Source: Phycisphaera sp. (GTDB taxonomy: Bacteria > Planctomycetota > Phycisphaerae > Phycisphaerales > UBA1924). Taken from it: a stretch of 64,000 nt of DNA. The notes below the pieces were generated by a model that was not told the DNA's origin, did not search any database, and saw nothing but the letters and a program-made list of their open reading frames with translations. A program made the translations under genes and the position numbers. The stretch spans positions 3,553,592 to 3,617,591 of the forward strand of contig CP098402.1 of assembly GCA_025916675.1 (NCBI GenBank). Reading direction: 5' to 3'. Below, one piece after another: positions 10,064-18,814 of the stretch. How positions within the stretch are numbered: position 1 is the stretch's first letter; each line of letters opens with the position of its first letter.

Positions 10064-10675
10064 TCAGGACATCGACCGCACGGTCGCACGCCCAAGCGCC
10101 AGACCCACGAGATTCGCGAAGCCGTGCAGGAAATGGGCATCGCCTTCATCGAACTTGTCGGGTTCCGGGCTGTCGGCCTCGAGCACGCCCCAGCGATCGG
10201 TGCGCGTGCGGATGATGACGTTGATGGCCGCGTGGATGCCGTGATCGATGAGGATCTGGGGCCGGCGGAACTTGTCTTCTTTTACAAGGTCATTGCTCAG
10301 CACGATGTCATCGAGCTTGAAGGCGTATCCCGCGGGAGATTCCAGATCGGCCCCCACACGCATCGTGCCCACGACGCCATCGCGCCATCCATATCCGGCG
10401 CGAACCAGGAAGTCGCGCCTCTTGGGGTCGTACTCGAGCACCTTGGCGTACTTGCACTTCAGGCCCTCGGCCGTCAGTCTGGCCGCAGCACCGAGAACCT
10501 CGTCCAGATCGTCGCTCTGGAGGGCCGCCCAACCGAACTCGGCGAGCGTCTTCTGCCGATTCATCATGGTGAACAGGCGGTCGTGGACTTGATCGAGGTG
10601 CTCGAATGGATTGCTAGAGGGGTCTGCAATACCCACGCCATTTCCTCCCGTTGGGTTGGATGAGCCGTGCTTCAT
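10064..10675 (-). CDS. GAF domain protein
   Basis: 203-residue cytosolic protein made almost entirely of one GAF domain (about residues 45-195): LAEFGWAALQSDDLDEVL, CKYAKVLEYDPKRRDFLVRA, VLSNDLVKE, then INVIIRTRTDRWGVLEAD and a closing helix. GAF domains bind small ligands or mediate dimerisation in signalling. No output domain is attached and the neighbouring genes face the other way, so partner and ligand are unknown. Confidence 0.85.
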   Translation of the reverse strand: MKHGSSNPTGGNGVGIADPSSNPFEHLDQVHDRLFTMMNRQKTLAEFGWAALQSDDLDEVLGAAARLTAEGLKCKYAKVLEYDPKRRDFLVRAGYGWRDGVVGTMRVGADLESPAGYAFKLDDIVLSNDLVKEDKFRRPQILIDHGIHAAINVIIRTRTDRWGVLEADSPEPDKFDEGDAHFLHGFANLVGLALGRATVRSMS

Positions 10676-10749
10676 ATACTATGCGATCCCCCGTCTGGCC
10701 GGCGGGGCAGCGCCGCCCCTAACCTTGATGCCACCACCGAGAGGACGAA

Positions 10750-10992
10750 ATGGACCACCCCGAGCCCGTGACCGTCGGCCAGTTCCCTACCGAGATCCAG
10801 GCCACCTTCGCCGCCAACATGCTTCGCGAGGCGGGCATCCGCTGCGAGCTCCTGGGTGGGGCCAGTTCGGGCTTCAAGGCCGAGAGCCCCGGCTATGTGC
10901 GTCTACTGGTTTCCGCGAACGACGAAACCAAGGCCCGCGCGTTGCTCGAGGAGTTCAACGCCGAGAAGGCACCCGACGAAGATTCCGACTGA
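10750..10992 (+). CDS. DUF2007-type small protein
   Basis: 80-residue acidic protein with the DUF2007 layout: TVGQFPTEIQATFAANMLRE, then a short strand region and VRLLVSANDETKARALLEEF. The fold is ferredoxin-like (beta-alpha-beta). Members are called putative signal-transducing proteins without a defined role. It sits 30 bp upstream of a small lipoprotein gene on the same strand and probably shares its message. The start ATG follows GAGAGGACGAA. Confidence 0.75.
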   Translation: MDHPEPVTVGQFPTEIQATFAANMLREAGIRCELLGGASSGFKAESPGYVRLLVSANDETKARALLEEFNAEKAPDEDSD

Positions 10993-11022
10993 TTCCAGAC
11001 GATCCGAGAGAGGATTCCATCC

Positions 11023-11388
11023 ATGCTGTACATGCCCCGCGCCCGCCTGCTGGCGGCGATGACGCTCGCCACACTGGCCCTCCACATGTCGGGCTGCCTG
11101 GCGTACGAGATTCGCAACGAGCTGCGCCAGGCCAACGCGTCGCTGGACGACGTGAAGCTCAGGCTCGCCACCGTCAACGACAGCCTGCTGAAGCTCGAAC
11201 GCACCAACACGGTGCTCTCTGACCTCGACATGAAGCTCAGTACGCTCGAAGCGACCAACGCTTCGCTAGCCAGCATCGATTCCTACCTGGCCTCGTTGCG
11301 GCGAGCGCTGACCGCCCTGGCCGATCTCGATGCTCCCGACGACGAGCAGGACGCCAAGCCAGACTCTTCACCATCGGATCCCGGCTGA
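11023..11388 (+). CDS. Small coiled-coil lipoprotein
   Basis: 121-residue predicted lipoprotein. The signal (RARLLAAMTLATLALHMSGC) ends in a lipobox Cys. The mature part is a heptad-rich coiled coil (ELRQANASLDDVKLRLATVN, then repeats of SLLKLERTN and KLSTLEATNASLASID) with an acidic, disordered tail. It probably forms an oligomeric helical rod anchored to a membrane. It converges with the metallopeptidase gene, 4 bp apart. No family is recognised. Confidence 0.7.
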   Translation: MLYMPRARLLAAMTLATLALHMSGCLAYEIRNELRQANASLDDVKLRLATVNDSLLKLERTNTVLSDLDMKLSTLEATNASLASIDSYLASLRRALTALADLDAPDDEQDAKPDSSPSDPG

Positions 11389-11392
11389 GGCG

Positions 11393-12886
11393 TCACCCGC
11401 CCGGGATGCGCACGCTCTCGAACTCACGCCGGCTGGCCAGTCGCGCGGGCAGTTCGAGCATCTGCCGCCCGCGCCGCACGCTGAGCACCACGATGTCGCC
11501 GGGTATGTATCGGCCCACCACGCGATACAACTCGTTGATGTCGCGTGTGCCCTGGCCGTTGATAGCCACCAGCACGTCGCGAGGGCGCAAGCCGGCATTG
11601 CGCCCAGGCGAGCCGCGTGCGACGCGAAGCACCGCCAGCCCCTCGCCACGCTCGCCGTCCACGTCGATGCCCAGCGATGCCGTGGGCGGGTGGTTCTGCT
11701 CGGGCGCGACGGGCAGGCGGTCGAGCCACCGGCGGAAGCTCAGGTCGATGCGGTCGATCTCGGTGCCAAACGTGCGCTCGAGCGCCTGCACGCCAGTGCG
11801 GTCGCGTTCCCACGTGTCGACGTAGTTATCGTAAAACTCGCCAAGCTCGCCGGCGGCGACCAAGTACAGCATGACCGTCCGCGCGTGGCCGTAATGCAAC
11901 AGCTGCGAGGTGCTGATGAAGACGTGGTCGGGTGTTTCGGCGAGCTGGGTGAGCGACTTCAGGCCGCCGCGCGAGCTGGCCTTGCGCACCAGATTGCTAC
12001 GCCACGAGGGCGCGAAGCTGGGCGTGCCATCGGGGTTGGCATCGATGTCCTCGACGAGCGACGCCATCCCCTCCATGATCCACGAGGCGTGCCGCTGGCC
12101 CTCCAGGCTCTGGCTGCGATAGTGCAGCGCGTGGAACACCTCGTGCCGGAGCGTGGCGCCGAGGTCCTTGCAGACCAGTTCCTTGCGATCATGGTCGTAC
12201 GTGCCGGCGATCTGCCGGGCCGCGCCGCGTGCCGCATCGCCGTGGCGTTGCTGGGCCCATCGCGCGAAGTCCCGATCGGTGGGGATCACCACGCTCACCC
12301 AGGGCACCGACGCCGCGTCGGCCTCGACCAGATTATCGAACAGCTCGGCCACGGCCCAGCGGCTGACCATGTCGAGCTCGTCGCGGGCCATCGAGAAGCT
12401 GGGCTGCGGCAGGCCGACGGCGAACCGCAGCCGCAAGAACGCGTCCTCGTCCTTGAAGTACGAGCCGCCGAACTTCCTGTAGAGCGCGTCGAAGCGGGCT
12501 TGGGCGAGCGCTTCCATCCGCTCGGGCCAGCCCTCGATGATCGCCTCGAACCGATCGGTGCCGCGAATCGACGCGAGGTCGGGATCGTTTTGCAGGTGGG
12601 CCAGCTCATCGAAGCCGAGCCCGAGCGCGCGATCCAGGGCATCCAGCGCCTCATCGGTGCGCCCCAATCGGGCGAGCGAGCTGGCGATGTTGTACTCGGG
12701 CACGAACGACTCGGGCTGCCGGCGGGCCATCTCCTCGAACAACGGGAGGGCCGCCTCAAAGTCGCCGTCCATGGCCAGCGTAAAGGCGTCGGTCTCGAGC
12801 TGCGCATCGGACAGGCGGGCGGGGTCATCCTGAGCGAGGGCGAGGGTGCACAGGGCCAGCACAACCAGTGGAACCAATCGCCTCAT
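11393..12886 (-). CDS. Secreted TPR-metallopeptidase-PDZ protein
   Basis: 497 residues with signal peptide RRLVPLVVLALCTLALAQ. Order of parts: TPR-like repeats (about 30-100), a central gluzincin-type domain with zinc motif HEVFH at 248-252 and a downstream Glu in SWIMEGMASLVE (about 269-280), and a C-terminal PDZ domain (about 405-475: GLAVLRVARGSPGRNAGLRP, DVLVAINGQGTRD). It is likely a periplasmic or surface zinc protease whose PDZ domain holds substrates. Its ATG overlaps the purN stop by 4 bp (ATGA), so the two are translationally coupled although their jobs look unrelated. Confidence 0.8.
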   Translation of the reverse strand: MRRLVPLVVLALCTLALAQDDPARLSDAQLETDAFTLAMDGDFEAALPLFEEMARRQPESFVPEYNIASSLARLGRTDEALDALDRALGLGFDELAHLQNDPDLASIRGTDRFEAIIEGWPERMEALAQARFDALYRKFGGSYFKDEDAFLRLRFAVGLPQPSFSMARDELDMVSRWAVAELFDNLVEADAASVPWVSVVIPTDRDFARWAQQRHGDAARGAARQIAGTYDHDRKELVCKDLGATLRHEVFHALHYRSQSLEGQRHASWIMEGMASLVEDIDANPDGTPSFAPSWRSNLVRKASSRGGLKSLTQLAETPDHVFISTSQLLHYGHARTVMLYLVAAGELGEFYDNYVDTWERDRTGVQALERTFGTEIDRIDLSFRRWLDRLPVAPEQNHPPTASLGIDVDGERGEGLAVLRVARGSPGRNAGLRPRDVLVAINGQGTRDINELYRVVGRYIPGDIVVLSVRRGRQMLELPARLASRREFESVRIPGG

Positions 12887-13482
12887 CGTGTCGCCTCCTG
12901 CGCCGCGCCGTCGCGCGACAGCAACTCAGTCAGGGCCTTGGGGTAGGCCCGGCATTCCAACTCGAACACACGCGCGGCAAGGGAATCAACCGTGTCGCCC
13001 GGCAACACCGGGCAGCGCTCCTGCAGCACGATGGGCCCCGTGTCGTACTCGGCATCGCACACGTGCACCGTGCAGCCGCTCTCGGTCTCGCCCGCGTCGA
13101 GCACGGCCCGGTGCACACGATCGCCGTACATGCCAGGGCCGCCGAACTTGGGCAGCAGCGCGGGGTGGATGTTCACGATCCTGCCGGCGAGCTCGTCGGG
13201 CACGTCGATGCGTTGCAGGTAGCCGCACAAGACGACCCATGACGCGCCGTGCGCGCGCACGAGTCCGAGCAGTTCTTGGGCTGGGATCATGCCGCGAATG
13301 ATCTCGGTTTGCAGGCCTCGCGCTTCTGCTCGCTCGGCTCCCGCGCAAGGCCTCGACGCGACCACGCCGGCAACCCGGGCGTGCAACGCGCCCGCCTCGA
13401 TCGCGTCGAGCAGGTTCAGCAGCGTGCGGCCGCCCCCGCTGAGCAGGGCCAGCAGCCTTGGGGCCTCGCGTTGGTCGCCCAT
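12883..13482 (-). CDS. purN: Phosphoribosylglycinamide formyltransferase
   Basis: 199-residue enzyme of purine synthesis that transfers a formyl group from 10-formyl-THF to GAR. Catalytic signatures are present: NIHPALLPKFGG (Asn, His) and CDAEYDTGPIVLQ (Asp). The N-terminal LLSGGGRTLLNLLDAIEAG is the phosphate-binding loop. It is slightly shorter than the E. coli enzyme (212). It stands 32 bp behind the thioesterase gene and overlaps the metallopeptidase gene; no other pur genes are close. Confidence 0.93.
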   Translation of the reverse strand: MGDQREAPRLLALLSGGGRTLLNLLDAIEAGALHARVAGVVASRPCAGAERAEARGLQTEIIRGMIPAQELLGLVRAHGASWVVLCGYLQRIDVPDELAGRIVNIHPALLPKFGGPGMYGDRVHRAVLDAGETESGCTVHVCDAEYDTGPIVLQERCPVLPGDTVDSLAARVFELECRAYPKALTELLSRDGAAQEATR

Positions 13483-13514
13483 GGGTGTCTCCTGCGTGTT
13501 CTACCGGCCGGCGG

Positions 13515-13991
13515 TCATTGGGCTGAGGCTGGGTCGGCAGGCGGCTTGGCCGGCAAATGGGCCGTGGGGGGGCTGTCCATCGGCACGGGCCGCCCATCGG
13601 GCCCGATCGCCACCATGGTCAGTTGCGCCTCGGTCACGCGGACGGTTTCACCGCCCTCGTACCGCTCGGCCTCCACCCGCACCTCCACGGTGGCGCTGCT
13701 GGTGCCGGTGCGGGTCGTGCGCGTCAGGCAGGTCACCAGGTCGCCCACGTGGACGGGCTGGCTGAACTCGACCTTGTCGACGCTGGCGGTCACCCAGCGG
13801 TGGACGCCGTGGCGGCGGGCCTCGACGAAGGCCGCCTGGTCGATCGCGCTGAGAATCACCCCGCCGAAGATCGTGCCGTACTGGTTGGTGTCCCTGGGCA
13901 TCGCCATGATGCGCAGGCTGCACGCCCAACCCTTGTTCTCGCTCGGGGTCGGGGCGCTCGGGGTTGGTTGGGGTGTGGGGTTGGTCACCAT
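13515..13991 (-). CDS. Hot-dog fold acyl-CoA thioesterase
   Basis: 158 residues with the YciA/acyl-CoA hydrolase pattern: MAMPRDTNQYGTIFGGVILS, ASVDKVEFSQPVHVGDLVT and a C-terminal ETVRVTEAQLTMVAI. It would hydrolyse acyl-CoA thioesters in the cytoplasm. The ATG at 13991 is chosen because longer starts would run into the divergent DinB gene; the N-terminal 20 residues and the last 20 are Pro-rich and probably disordered. It is the first gene of a purN-metallopeptidase run. Confidence 0.85.
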   Translation of the reverse strand: MVTNPTPQPTPSAPTPSENKGWACSLRIMAMPRDTNQYGTIFGGVILSAIDQAAFVEARRHGVHRWVTASVDKVEFSQPVHVGDLVTCLTRTTRTGTSSATVEVRVEAERYEGGETVRVTEAQLTMVAIGPDGRPVPMDSPPTAHLPAKPPADPASAQ

Positions 13992-14029
13992 CACAAGGTT
14001 AGGGGCACGCCGGGCCCGTACCATTGGCC

Positions 14030-14746
14030 ATGACACAAGCCCCCACGAACACCCAAGCGTGCGATAGCCAGGCCGGCCCGATGTCAGGTCCGATGTGCCG
14101 CCAGCTCGAGGTCGCCCCCGTCGAGGCCCTGGCCGCCATGGACTGGCCCGACCTCGTCCGCCGCTTCGCGGTGTCGGTCGAGTGGTTCGACCCCCGCATG
14201 TTCCACCTGCCCGAGCAGGATCTCGACACGCCCTTCAAGCCAGAGGCCGCGGCGGGCCTGCTCCCCATCCGGGCCCTGGTGACCCACCTGGCCGACTGTG
14301 AGATGGTGTGGCTGCACCGCATCCGCCGGGCCGTGGCCGAGCAGACCCCCATGCTGGCCAACTTCGACCACGACGCCTTCCTCGACGGGCCGCTCTACGG
14401 CCGGGGCACCCGCAGCGGCGTGACCAGCGCCCCGCCGGTGGCCGGCTCGGTGGCCGTGCTGCACACCATGCGCCGCTGGGCGCTCGACTGGCTGTTCGAC
14501 ATGGACGAGGCAACCCAGAACCGCAGCGCCATGCACCCCGAACGGGGAAGCATGACCGTGCGCGACATGCTGGCGACCACGACCTGGCACCTGGAGCACC
14601 ACGCGAAGCTTCTCAATGCCAAGATCGAGCACCTGCTCGGGCCTCTGACCGAGGCCCCGCCGATGGCCAATATTCCCGAGGGCGGCTGCGGCCCGGGCTG
14701 CGGGTGCGCATCGAAGCAAGCCGGTGGAGGCGATGCCCAGAGCTAA
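14030..14746 (+). CDS. DinB-family protein with Cys-rich tail
   Basis: 238-residue four-helix-bundle protein of the DinB/YfiT superfamily. The likely metal-binding histidines are in LVTHLADCEMVWLHRIRRAV and TTTWHLEHHAKLLNAKI. Characterised relatives are thiol (mycothiol or bacillithiol) transferases, but the substrate here is unknown. The C-terminus carries GGCGPGCGCASK, a Cys-rich tail not typical of the family. The ATG at 14030 is used; TTG at 14024 is also in frame. The 3' end overlaps the next gene by 14 bp. Confidence 0.8.
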   Translation: MTQAPTNTQACDSQAGPMSGPMCRQLEVAPVEALAAMDWPDLVRRFAVSVEWFDPRMFHLPEQDLDTPFKPEAAAGLLPIRALVTHLADCEMVWLHRIRRAVAEQTPMLANFDHDAFLDGPLYGRGTRSGVTSAPPVAGSVAVLHTMRRWALDWLFDMDEATQNRSAMHPERGSMTVRDMLATTTWHLEHHAKLLNAKIEHLLGPLTEAPPMANIPEGGCGPGCGCASKQAGGGDAQS

Positions 14747-15320
14747 CGCGATCATCCTGGGATTCTCGATGCTGGCGCTCGGTGGCTGCCAGGAGGTGGT
14801 CCTGAACGAGACGCCCAAGAACGACCTGTTCGGCCGGCTCAACGGCTCGCCCAGCAGCCGCGCGGCCCGGGTCTCGCCCGACGCCCGCCAAGCGATCGAT
14901 CCCGACTTGCAGACCCCCATCCGCGAGGAGCTACCCGACGGCGAGATCGTCCTGCGGTCTCGCACCGCCCGCGACCTGATGGCCCACATCCAGCGGGCCC
15001 TGACCCATCGCGAGCGGGACCTGGAGCGCGAGCTGTTCACCGAGCACCTGCTCAGCGACATGACCTGGGCCGAGTACGAGGCCCGGGGGCTGCCCCCAGA
15101 GCAGGCCTACGAGACCCTGCTGGCCCACCGCGACGACGTGCTGCTGCTGTTCAACCGCATCGGCCCGCTAGCCGAGAATTCGCCCCAGGTCATCATGCGG
15201 TCGCTGGGCAACAACGTGATCCGCCTCCAGGTGACCGGCATGGCCAGGGAGGGCCTCCGCTGGACCTTCATGGACATGGTCATGGAGGGCGGCAATTGGC
15301 GGCTGCGGTGGTTCGGGTAG
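14733..15320 (+). CDS. Lipoprotein of unknown function
   Basis: 195-residue predicted lipoprotein (ANAIILGFSMLALGGC, lipobox LGGC). The mature region is charged and helical (RARTAR..., THRERDLERELFTEHLL) and ends in beta-rich sequence (NNVIRLQVTGMAREGLRWTF, NWRLRWFG). No family is recognised. It overlaps the DinB gene by 14 bp, so the two are probably coupled. rpsO follows after 118 bp. Confidence 0.7.
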   Translation: MPRANAIILGFSMLALGGCQEVVLNETPKNDLFGRLNGSPSSRAARVSPDARQAIDPDLQTPIREELPDGEIVLRSRTARDLMAHIQRALTHRERDLERELFTEHLLSDMTWAEYEARGLPPEQAYETLLAHRDDVLLLFNRIGPLAENSPQVIMRSLGNNVIRLQVTGMAREGLRWTFMDMVMEGGNWRLRWFG

Positions 15321-15438
15321 GGCTGGACCCGGCTGAGGCCGGCGGGCTATGATCTGGGCTGTGGCGGATGCCGGCGTGGCCGGCACCGTGTGGTGGTGGC
15401 AATCGAGTCCTTACTGAGAATCGGAGAGGCCAGCGTTT

Positions 15439-15708
15439 ATGGCAATCGAACCCGCGGTCAAGCAAGAGGTCATCGGCGAGCACGGACGGCACGAGGGCGA
15501 TACGGGCTCTCCGGAGGTCCAGATCGCGATCCTGACCAGCCGCATCAAGGAACTCTCCAGCCACCTGCGTGAGCACCGCCACGACTTCCACAGCCGTCGC
15601 GGGCTGATCCTGATGGTGGGCAAGCGCAACCGCCTGCTCCGCTACCTGAACAGGACCAACCACGACAGCTACAAGGCCCTCATCAAGAAGCTGGGCCTGC
15701 GCAAGTAA
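15439..15708 (+). CDS. rpsO: 30S ribosomal protein S15
   Basis: 89 residues, exactly the family length, with hallmarks [37 protein letters not shown] and RNRLLRYL. It binds 16S rRNA early in 30S assembly. GGAGAGG lies ahead of the ATG. It is followed by a terminator and then pnp, the order common in bacteria. Confidence 0.98.
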   Translation: MAIEPAVKQEVIGEHGRHEGDTGSPEVQIAILTSRIKELSSHLREHRHDFHSRRGLILMVGKRNRLLRYLNRTNHDSYKALIKKLGLRK

Positions 15709-15724
15709 AATAGGTTTCGTGCGT

Positions 15725-15766
15725 ACAAAGCCCCGTGTGTTGGAATTCGGAGGGCTTTGTCGTTTT
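15725..15766 (+). terminator. rpsO intrinsic terminator or attenuator
   Basis: A 9-bp stem (ACAAAGCCC paired with GGGCTTTGT) with an 18-nt loop is followed by CGTTTT. It lies 16 nt after the rpsO stop and would end or reduce transcription before pnp. Confidence 0.75.
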
Positions 15767-16098
15767 GAGGCATTCCCGGGGCGGGCCCGGCGCATGGGCG
15801 TCGGGGAAAGAGGCCGTCCCGTTCCGACAACCCGGGCCACGCGTGCCGAGCCTCGGAAGGCTTGGCGGGCCCGTCCACAGCGAGGGCTTCGGAAGGCCGA
15901 GGAGCAGTCGGCGCGATGCAGTTTGTGGTGGAAGCCACGAATGGGAACTGCCTTACGTCCTCTGCCCCTTCCTTCTGAGCCACACTCTCCCCTCGCGGCC
16001 GATGCGATGCTGGCCTTTTCCAGCAGCCTCGGCGGTTGGCTTTTTCCCGAGCCGGCGGTCGATTCCGACTCTCGGCTTCTACCCACAGGGGTTTTCAA
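15767..16098 (+). other. Structured rpsO-pnp spacer / pnp leader
   Basis: 332 nt without a convincing gene. It holds several inverted repeats. The best is a nested hairpin at 15918-15951: GCAGTT with AACTGC outside and GTGG with CCAC inside. CCTCGG/CCGAGG repeats flank about 15850-15900. In well-studied bacteria the pnp leader is cleaved and used for PNPase autoregulation; a similar role here is inference. No strong promoter motif was seen. Confidence 0.5.
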
Positions 16099-18483
16099 AT
16101 GGCAGATGTTGTGATTTCCGAGCAGATCAAGGTCGAGCGCGAGATCGCCGGCCGCATGATGTCGATCGAGACCGGCGTGGTGGCACGCCTGGCCTCGTCG
16201 GCGGTCATCCTGCGGTACGGCGGCAGCGCCGTGCTGGCCACCGTGGTGCGGGCCGACGCCCGCGAGGGGCTGGACTTCTTCCCCATGCAGGTGGACTACC
16301 GCGAGAAGCTGACTGCCGCGGGCAAGTTCCCCGGCGGCTTCCGCAAGCGTGAGGGCCCGCCCAGCGAGAAAGAAATCCTCACGATGCGGATGATCGATCG
16401 CCCGATCCGCCCGCTGTTCCCCGACGGGTTCATCGAGGAGATCCAGATCCAGTGCTGGGTCATGAGCCACGACGGCGAGAACGACACCGACGTGCTGGCC
16501 TCGGTCGCCGCGTCGGCCGCCCTGGCCATCAGCGATGCGCCCTTCGAGGGGCCCATCGCCACGGTTCGGGTTGGCCGTGTGCACACCGACGACGGCCCGA
16601 CCCTGGTGGCCAACCCGACCGCCAGCCAGATGGACTACTCCGACCTGGACATGGTGCTCAGCGGCCACGCCGACGGCATCAACATGATCGAGGTCGGCGC
16701 CGCCGAGGTGGGCGAGGACGACATGCTCGACGCGATCGAGTTTGGCCAGGGCGTCATCGACGATATGCTCGTGCTGATCGACGACCTGGTGGCCGAGGCC
16801 GGCCAGGAGAAGCGCCCGGGCAACCTGGTGCTGCCGACCGACGACGTCATCGCGACCGTCGAGAAGGCCGCCAAGGCCAAGATGCTCAAGGCCCGCCAGA
16901 TCATGGGCAAGCACGACCGCGGCGCTGCCGTCCGCGAGCTGCGCGACGAGGTGCTCGAGAAGCATTTCCAGATCGTGGAAGACGGCACGCCCGGCGAGCA
17001 CATCACGTCGGTCAAGCGCCGTGCGATGGCCAAGGAGGCCTTCCGCACGCTCGAGAAGAAGTGTGCCCGGCAGTTGCTGGTCGACAAGGGCATCCGCGCC
17101 GATGGCCGCGACCTCGAAGAGCTGCGTCCGATCTTCGGCCAGGTGAACTATTTCGAGCGCACCCACGGCTCGGCGCTCTTCCAGCGCGGCGAGACCCAGA
17201 GCATCGTGAGCTGCACGCTGGGCACCGGCAAGGACGCCCAGATCGTCGACGGCCTGATGCCCGAGTACTCCAAGAAGTTCACGCTGCACTACAACTTCCC
17301 GCCCTTCTGCGTGGGCGAGGCCCGCCGCATCATGGGCCCGGGCCGCCGCGAGATCGGCCACGGCGCACTCGCCGAGCGCAGCCTGCTGGGCATCCTGCCC
17401 GGGCCCGACGAGTTCCCCTACACCGTTCGCCTGGTCAGCGACATCACCGAGAGCAACGGCTCGTCGTCGATGGCGTCGATCTGCGGCGGTTGCCTTGCGC
17501 TCATGGACGCCGGCGTGCCCATCCTGGGCACCTGCGCCGGCATCTCGGTCGGCCGCGTGACCGACGAGAAGGGCGGCAGCGAGACCTACATCACTGACAT
17601 CATCGGCGAGGAAGACTTCTTCGGCGACATGGACTTCAAGGTCGCCGGCACCCGCGAGGGCATCACGGGCATCCAGCTCGACCTCAAGGCTCGCGGCCTG
17701 GTGATCGACCAGATCGAGCGCATCTTCGAGCAGGCCCGCGAGGCCCGCATCGAGATCATCGACATCATGGAAGAGGTGATCGAAGCGCCGCGCGACGACA
17801 TCTCCAAGTTCGCCCCGCGCATCGAGACCGTGAAGATCAACCCCGAGAAGATCGGCAAGCTGATCGGCCCGGGCGGCAAGACCATCCGCGCCATCCAGGA
17901 GCGGTGGGGCGTGCAGGTCGACGTGGCCGAGGACGGCACCGTGTCGGTCGCTTCGACCGACGCCGAGGGTCTGGCCGGCGCGAAGCAGGAGATCGAGGCA
18001 CTCGGCGAAGAGATCAAGGTCGGCTCGATCTACACCGGCAAGGTCGTGAGCGTGCGCGACTTCGGCGCGTTCATCGAGATCGCGGCTGGCACCGATGGCA
18101 TGTGCCACATCAGCGAGCTCAAGGACGGCTACGTCGAGAAGGTGACCGACGTGGTGAACGTGGGCGACGAGGTCACCGTGAAGGTGATCCTCGTCGACGA
18201 CCAGGGCCGCATCAAGCTCAGCCGCAAGCAGGCGCTGCCGCCCGAGGAGCGTGGTGGCGACGACGATGACGATGGCGAGCGCGGAGAACGCGGCGACCGG
18301 GGTGATCGTGGCTCGCGTGGCGAGGGCAGAGGCGATCGCAACCGCGACGGCGGAGGCCGCGGCGGACGTGGTGGCCGGGATCGCGATCGAGACGGCAACC
18401 GAGACGGCAACCGCGATGGTGGCCGGGACGGCGAGCGGCGGCCCAAGCGCCGTGGCGGCCGGAGGCCGGCTTCGGTCGAGTAG
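16099..18483 (+). CDS. pnp: Polyribonucleotide nucleotidyltransferase (PNPase)
   Basis: 794-residue 3'-5' phosphorolytic exoribonuclease of RNA decay. Order: first RNase PH domain (about 10-145), helical linker, second RNase PH domain (about 320-540), KH domain with KIGKLIGPGGKTIRAIQE, and S1 domain with YTGKVVSVRDFGAFIEIAAG. The C-terminal 55-60 residues are an Arg/Gly/Asp-rich tail (repeats such as GERGDRGDRGSRGEGRGDR), longer and more RGG-like than in model bacteria. The ATG at 16099 starts the MADVVISEQ sequence; upstream in-frame codons are in the structured leader. Confidence 0.97.
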   Translation: MADVVISEQIKVEREIAGRMMSIETGVVARLASSAVILRYGGSAVLATVVRADAREGLDFFPMQVDYREKLTAAGKFPGGFRKREGPPSEKEILTMRMIDRPIRPLFPDGFIEEIQIQCWVMSHDGENDTDVLASVAASAALAISDAPFEGPIATVRVGRVHTDDGPTLVANPTASQMDYSDLDMVLSGHADGINMIEVGAAEVGEDDMLDAIEFGQGVIDDMLVLIDDLVAEAGQEKRPGNLVLPTDDVIATVEKAAKAKMLKARQIMGKHDRGAAVRELRDEVLEKHFQIVEDGTPGEHITSVKRRAMAKEAFRTLEKKCARQLLVDKGIRADGRDLEELRPIFGQVNYFERTHGSALFQRGETQSIVSCTLGTGKDAQIVDGLMPEYSKKFTLHYNFPPFCVGEARRIMGPGRREIGHGALAERSLLGILPGPDEFPYTVRLVSDITESNGSSSMASICGGCLALMDAGVPILGTCAGISVGRVTDEKGGSETYITDIIGEEDFFGDMDFKVAGTREGITGIQLDLKARGLVIDQIERIFEQAREARIEIIDIMEEVIEAPRDDISKFAPRIETVKINPEKIGKLIGPGGKTIRAIQERWGVQVDVAEDGTVSVASTDAEGLAGAKQEIEALGEEIKVGSIYTGKVVSVRDFGAFIEIAAGTDGMCHISELKDGYVEKVTDVVNVGDEVTVKVILVDDQGRIKLSRKQALPPEERGGDDDDDGERGERGDRGDRGSRGEGRGDRNRDGGGRGGRGGRDRDRDGNRDGNRDGGRDGERRPKRRGGRRPASVE

Positions 18484-18523
18484 GCAAGAGCCGAGAACCG
18501 ACCAGGGTTCTGAATGAATCGTG

Positions 18524-18552
18524 AAAACGCCAGCTAGCGCTGGCGTTTTTGG
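18524..18552 (+). terminator. pnp intrinsic terminator
   Basis: Perfect stem CGCCAGC/GCTGGCG with TAGC loop, extended by AA/TT, followed by TTTTT. It lies 40 nt after the pnp stop. Confidence 0.9.
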
Positions 18553-18620
18553 TTTATGTATGGCATTTCGATTATCCCCAAAACGAGGGAATCAAGCCAT
18601 TTAATACATATTTTGTACGG

Positions 18621-18626
18621 TATAAT
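18621..18626 (+). promoter_or_regulatory. Probable -10 box of the cold-shock gene
   Basis: A perfect TATAAT lies in an unusually AT-rich stretch (18551-18635). The -35 region is weak (CATTTA-like at about 17 bp spacing). Transcription from here would give a leader of about 180 nt before the cold-shock ATG at 18815, similar in scale to the long leaders of cspA-type genes. Confidence 0.5.
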
Positions 18627-18814
18627 TCCACTATCTACGGTGAAAGTTCTGCTAACTTGGGTGCCATTGGTAGAAATAGCGTCACGAAAGTATCCGGTTT
18701 CCGGTAAACTGGGTAAAGACCCGGCTCGGGCTGGCCATGGTTGGCCCGATTGCATGCCGTTCCGAATTCCCGCGACGTGGGGTAGTTTGCGGGTAGGGCG
18801 GTGGAGTGGCGGCC

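Noticed and set aside
15280..18108. 942-codon minus-strand frame opposite rpsO and pnp
   Set aside because: It is a shadow of PNPase with repeated AVD/DHV patterns; it has no domain and no ribosome site.
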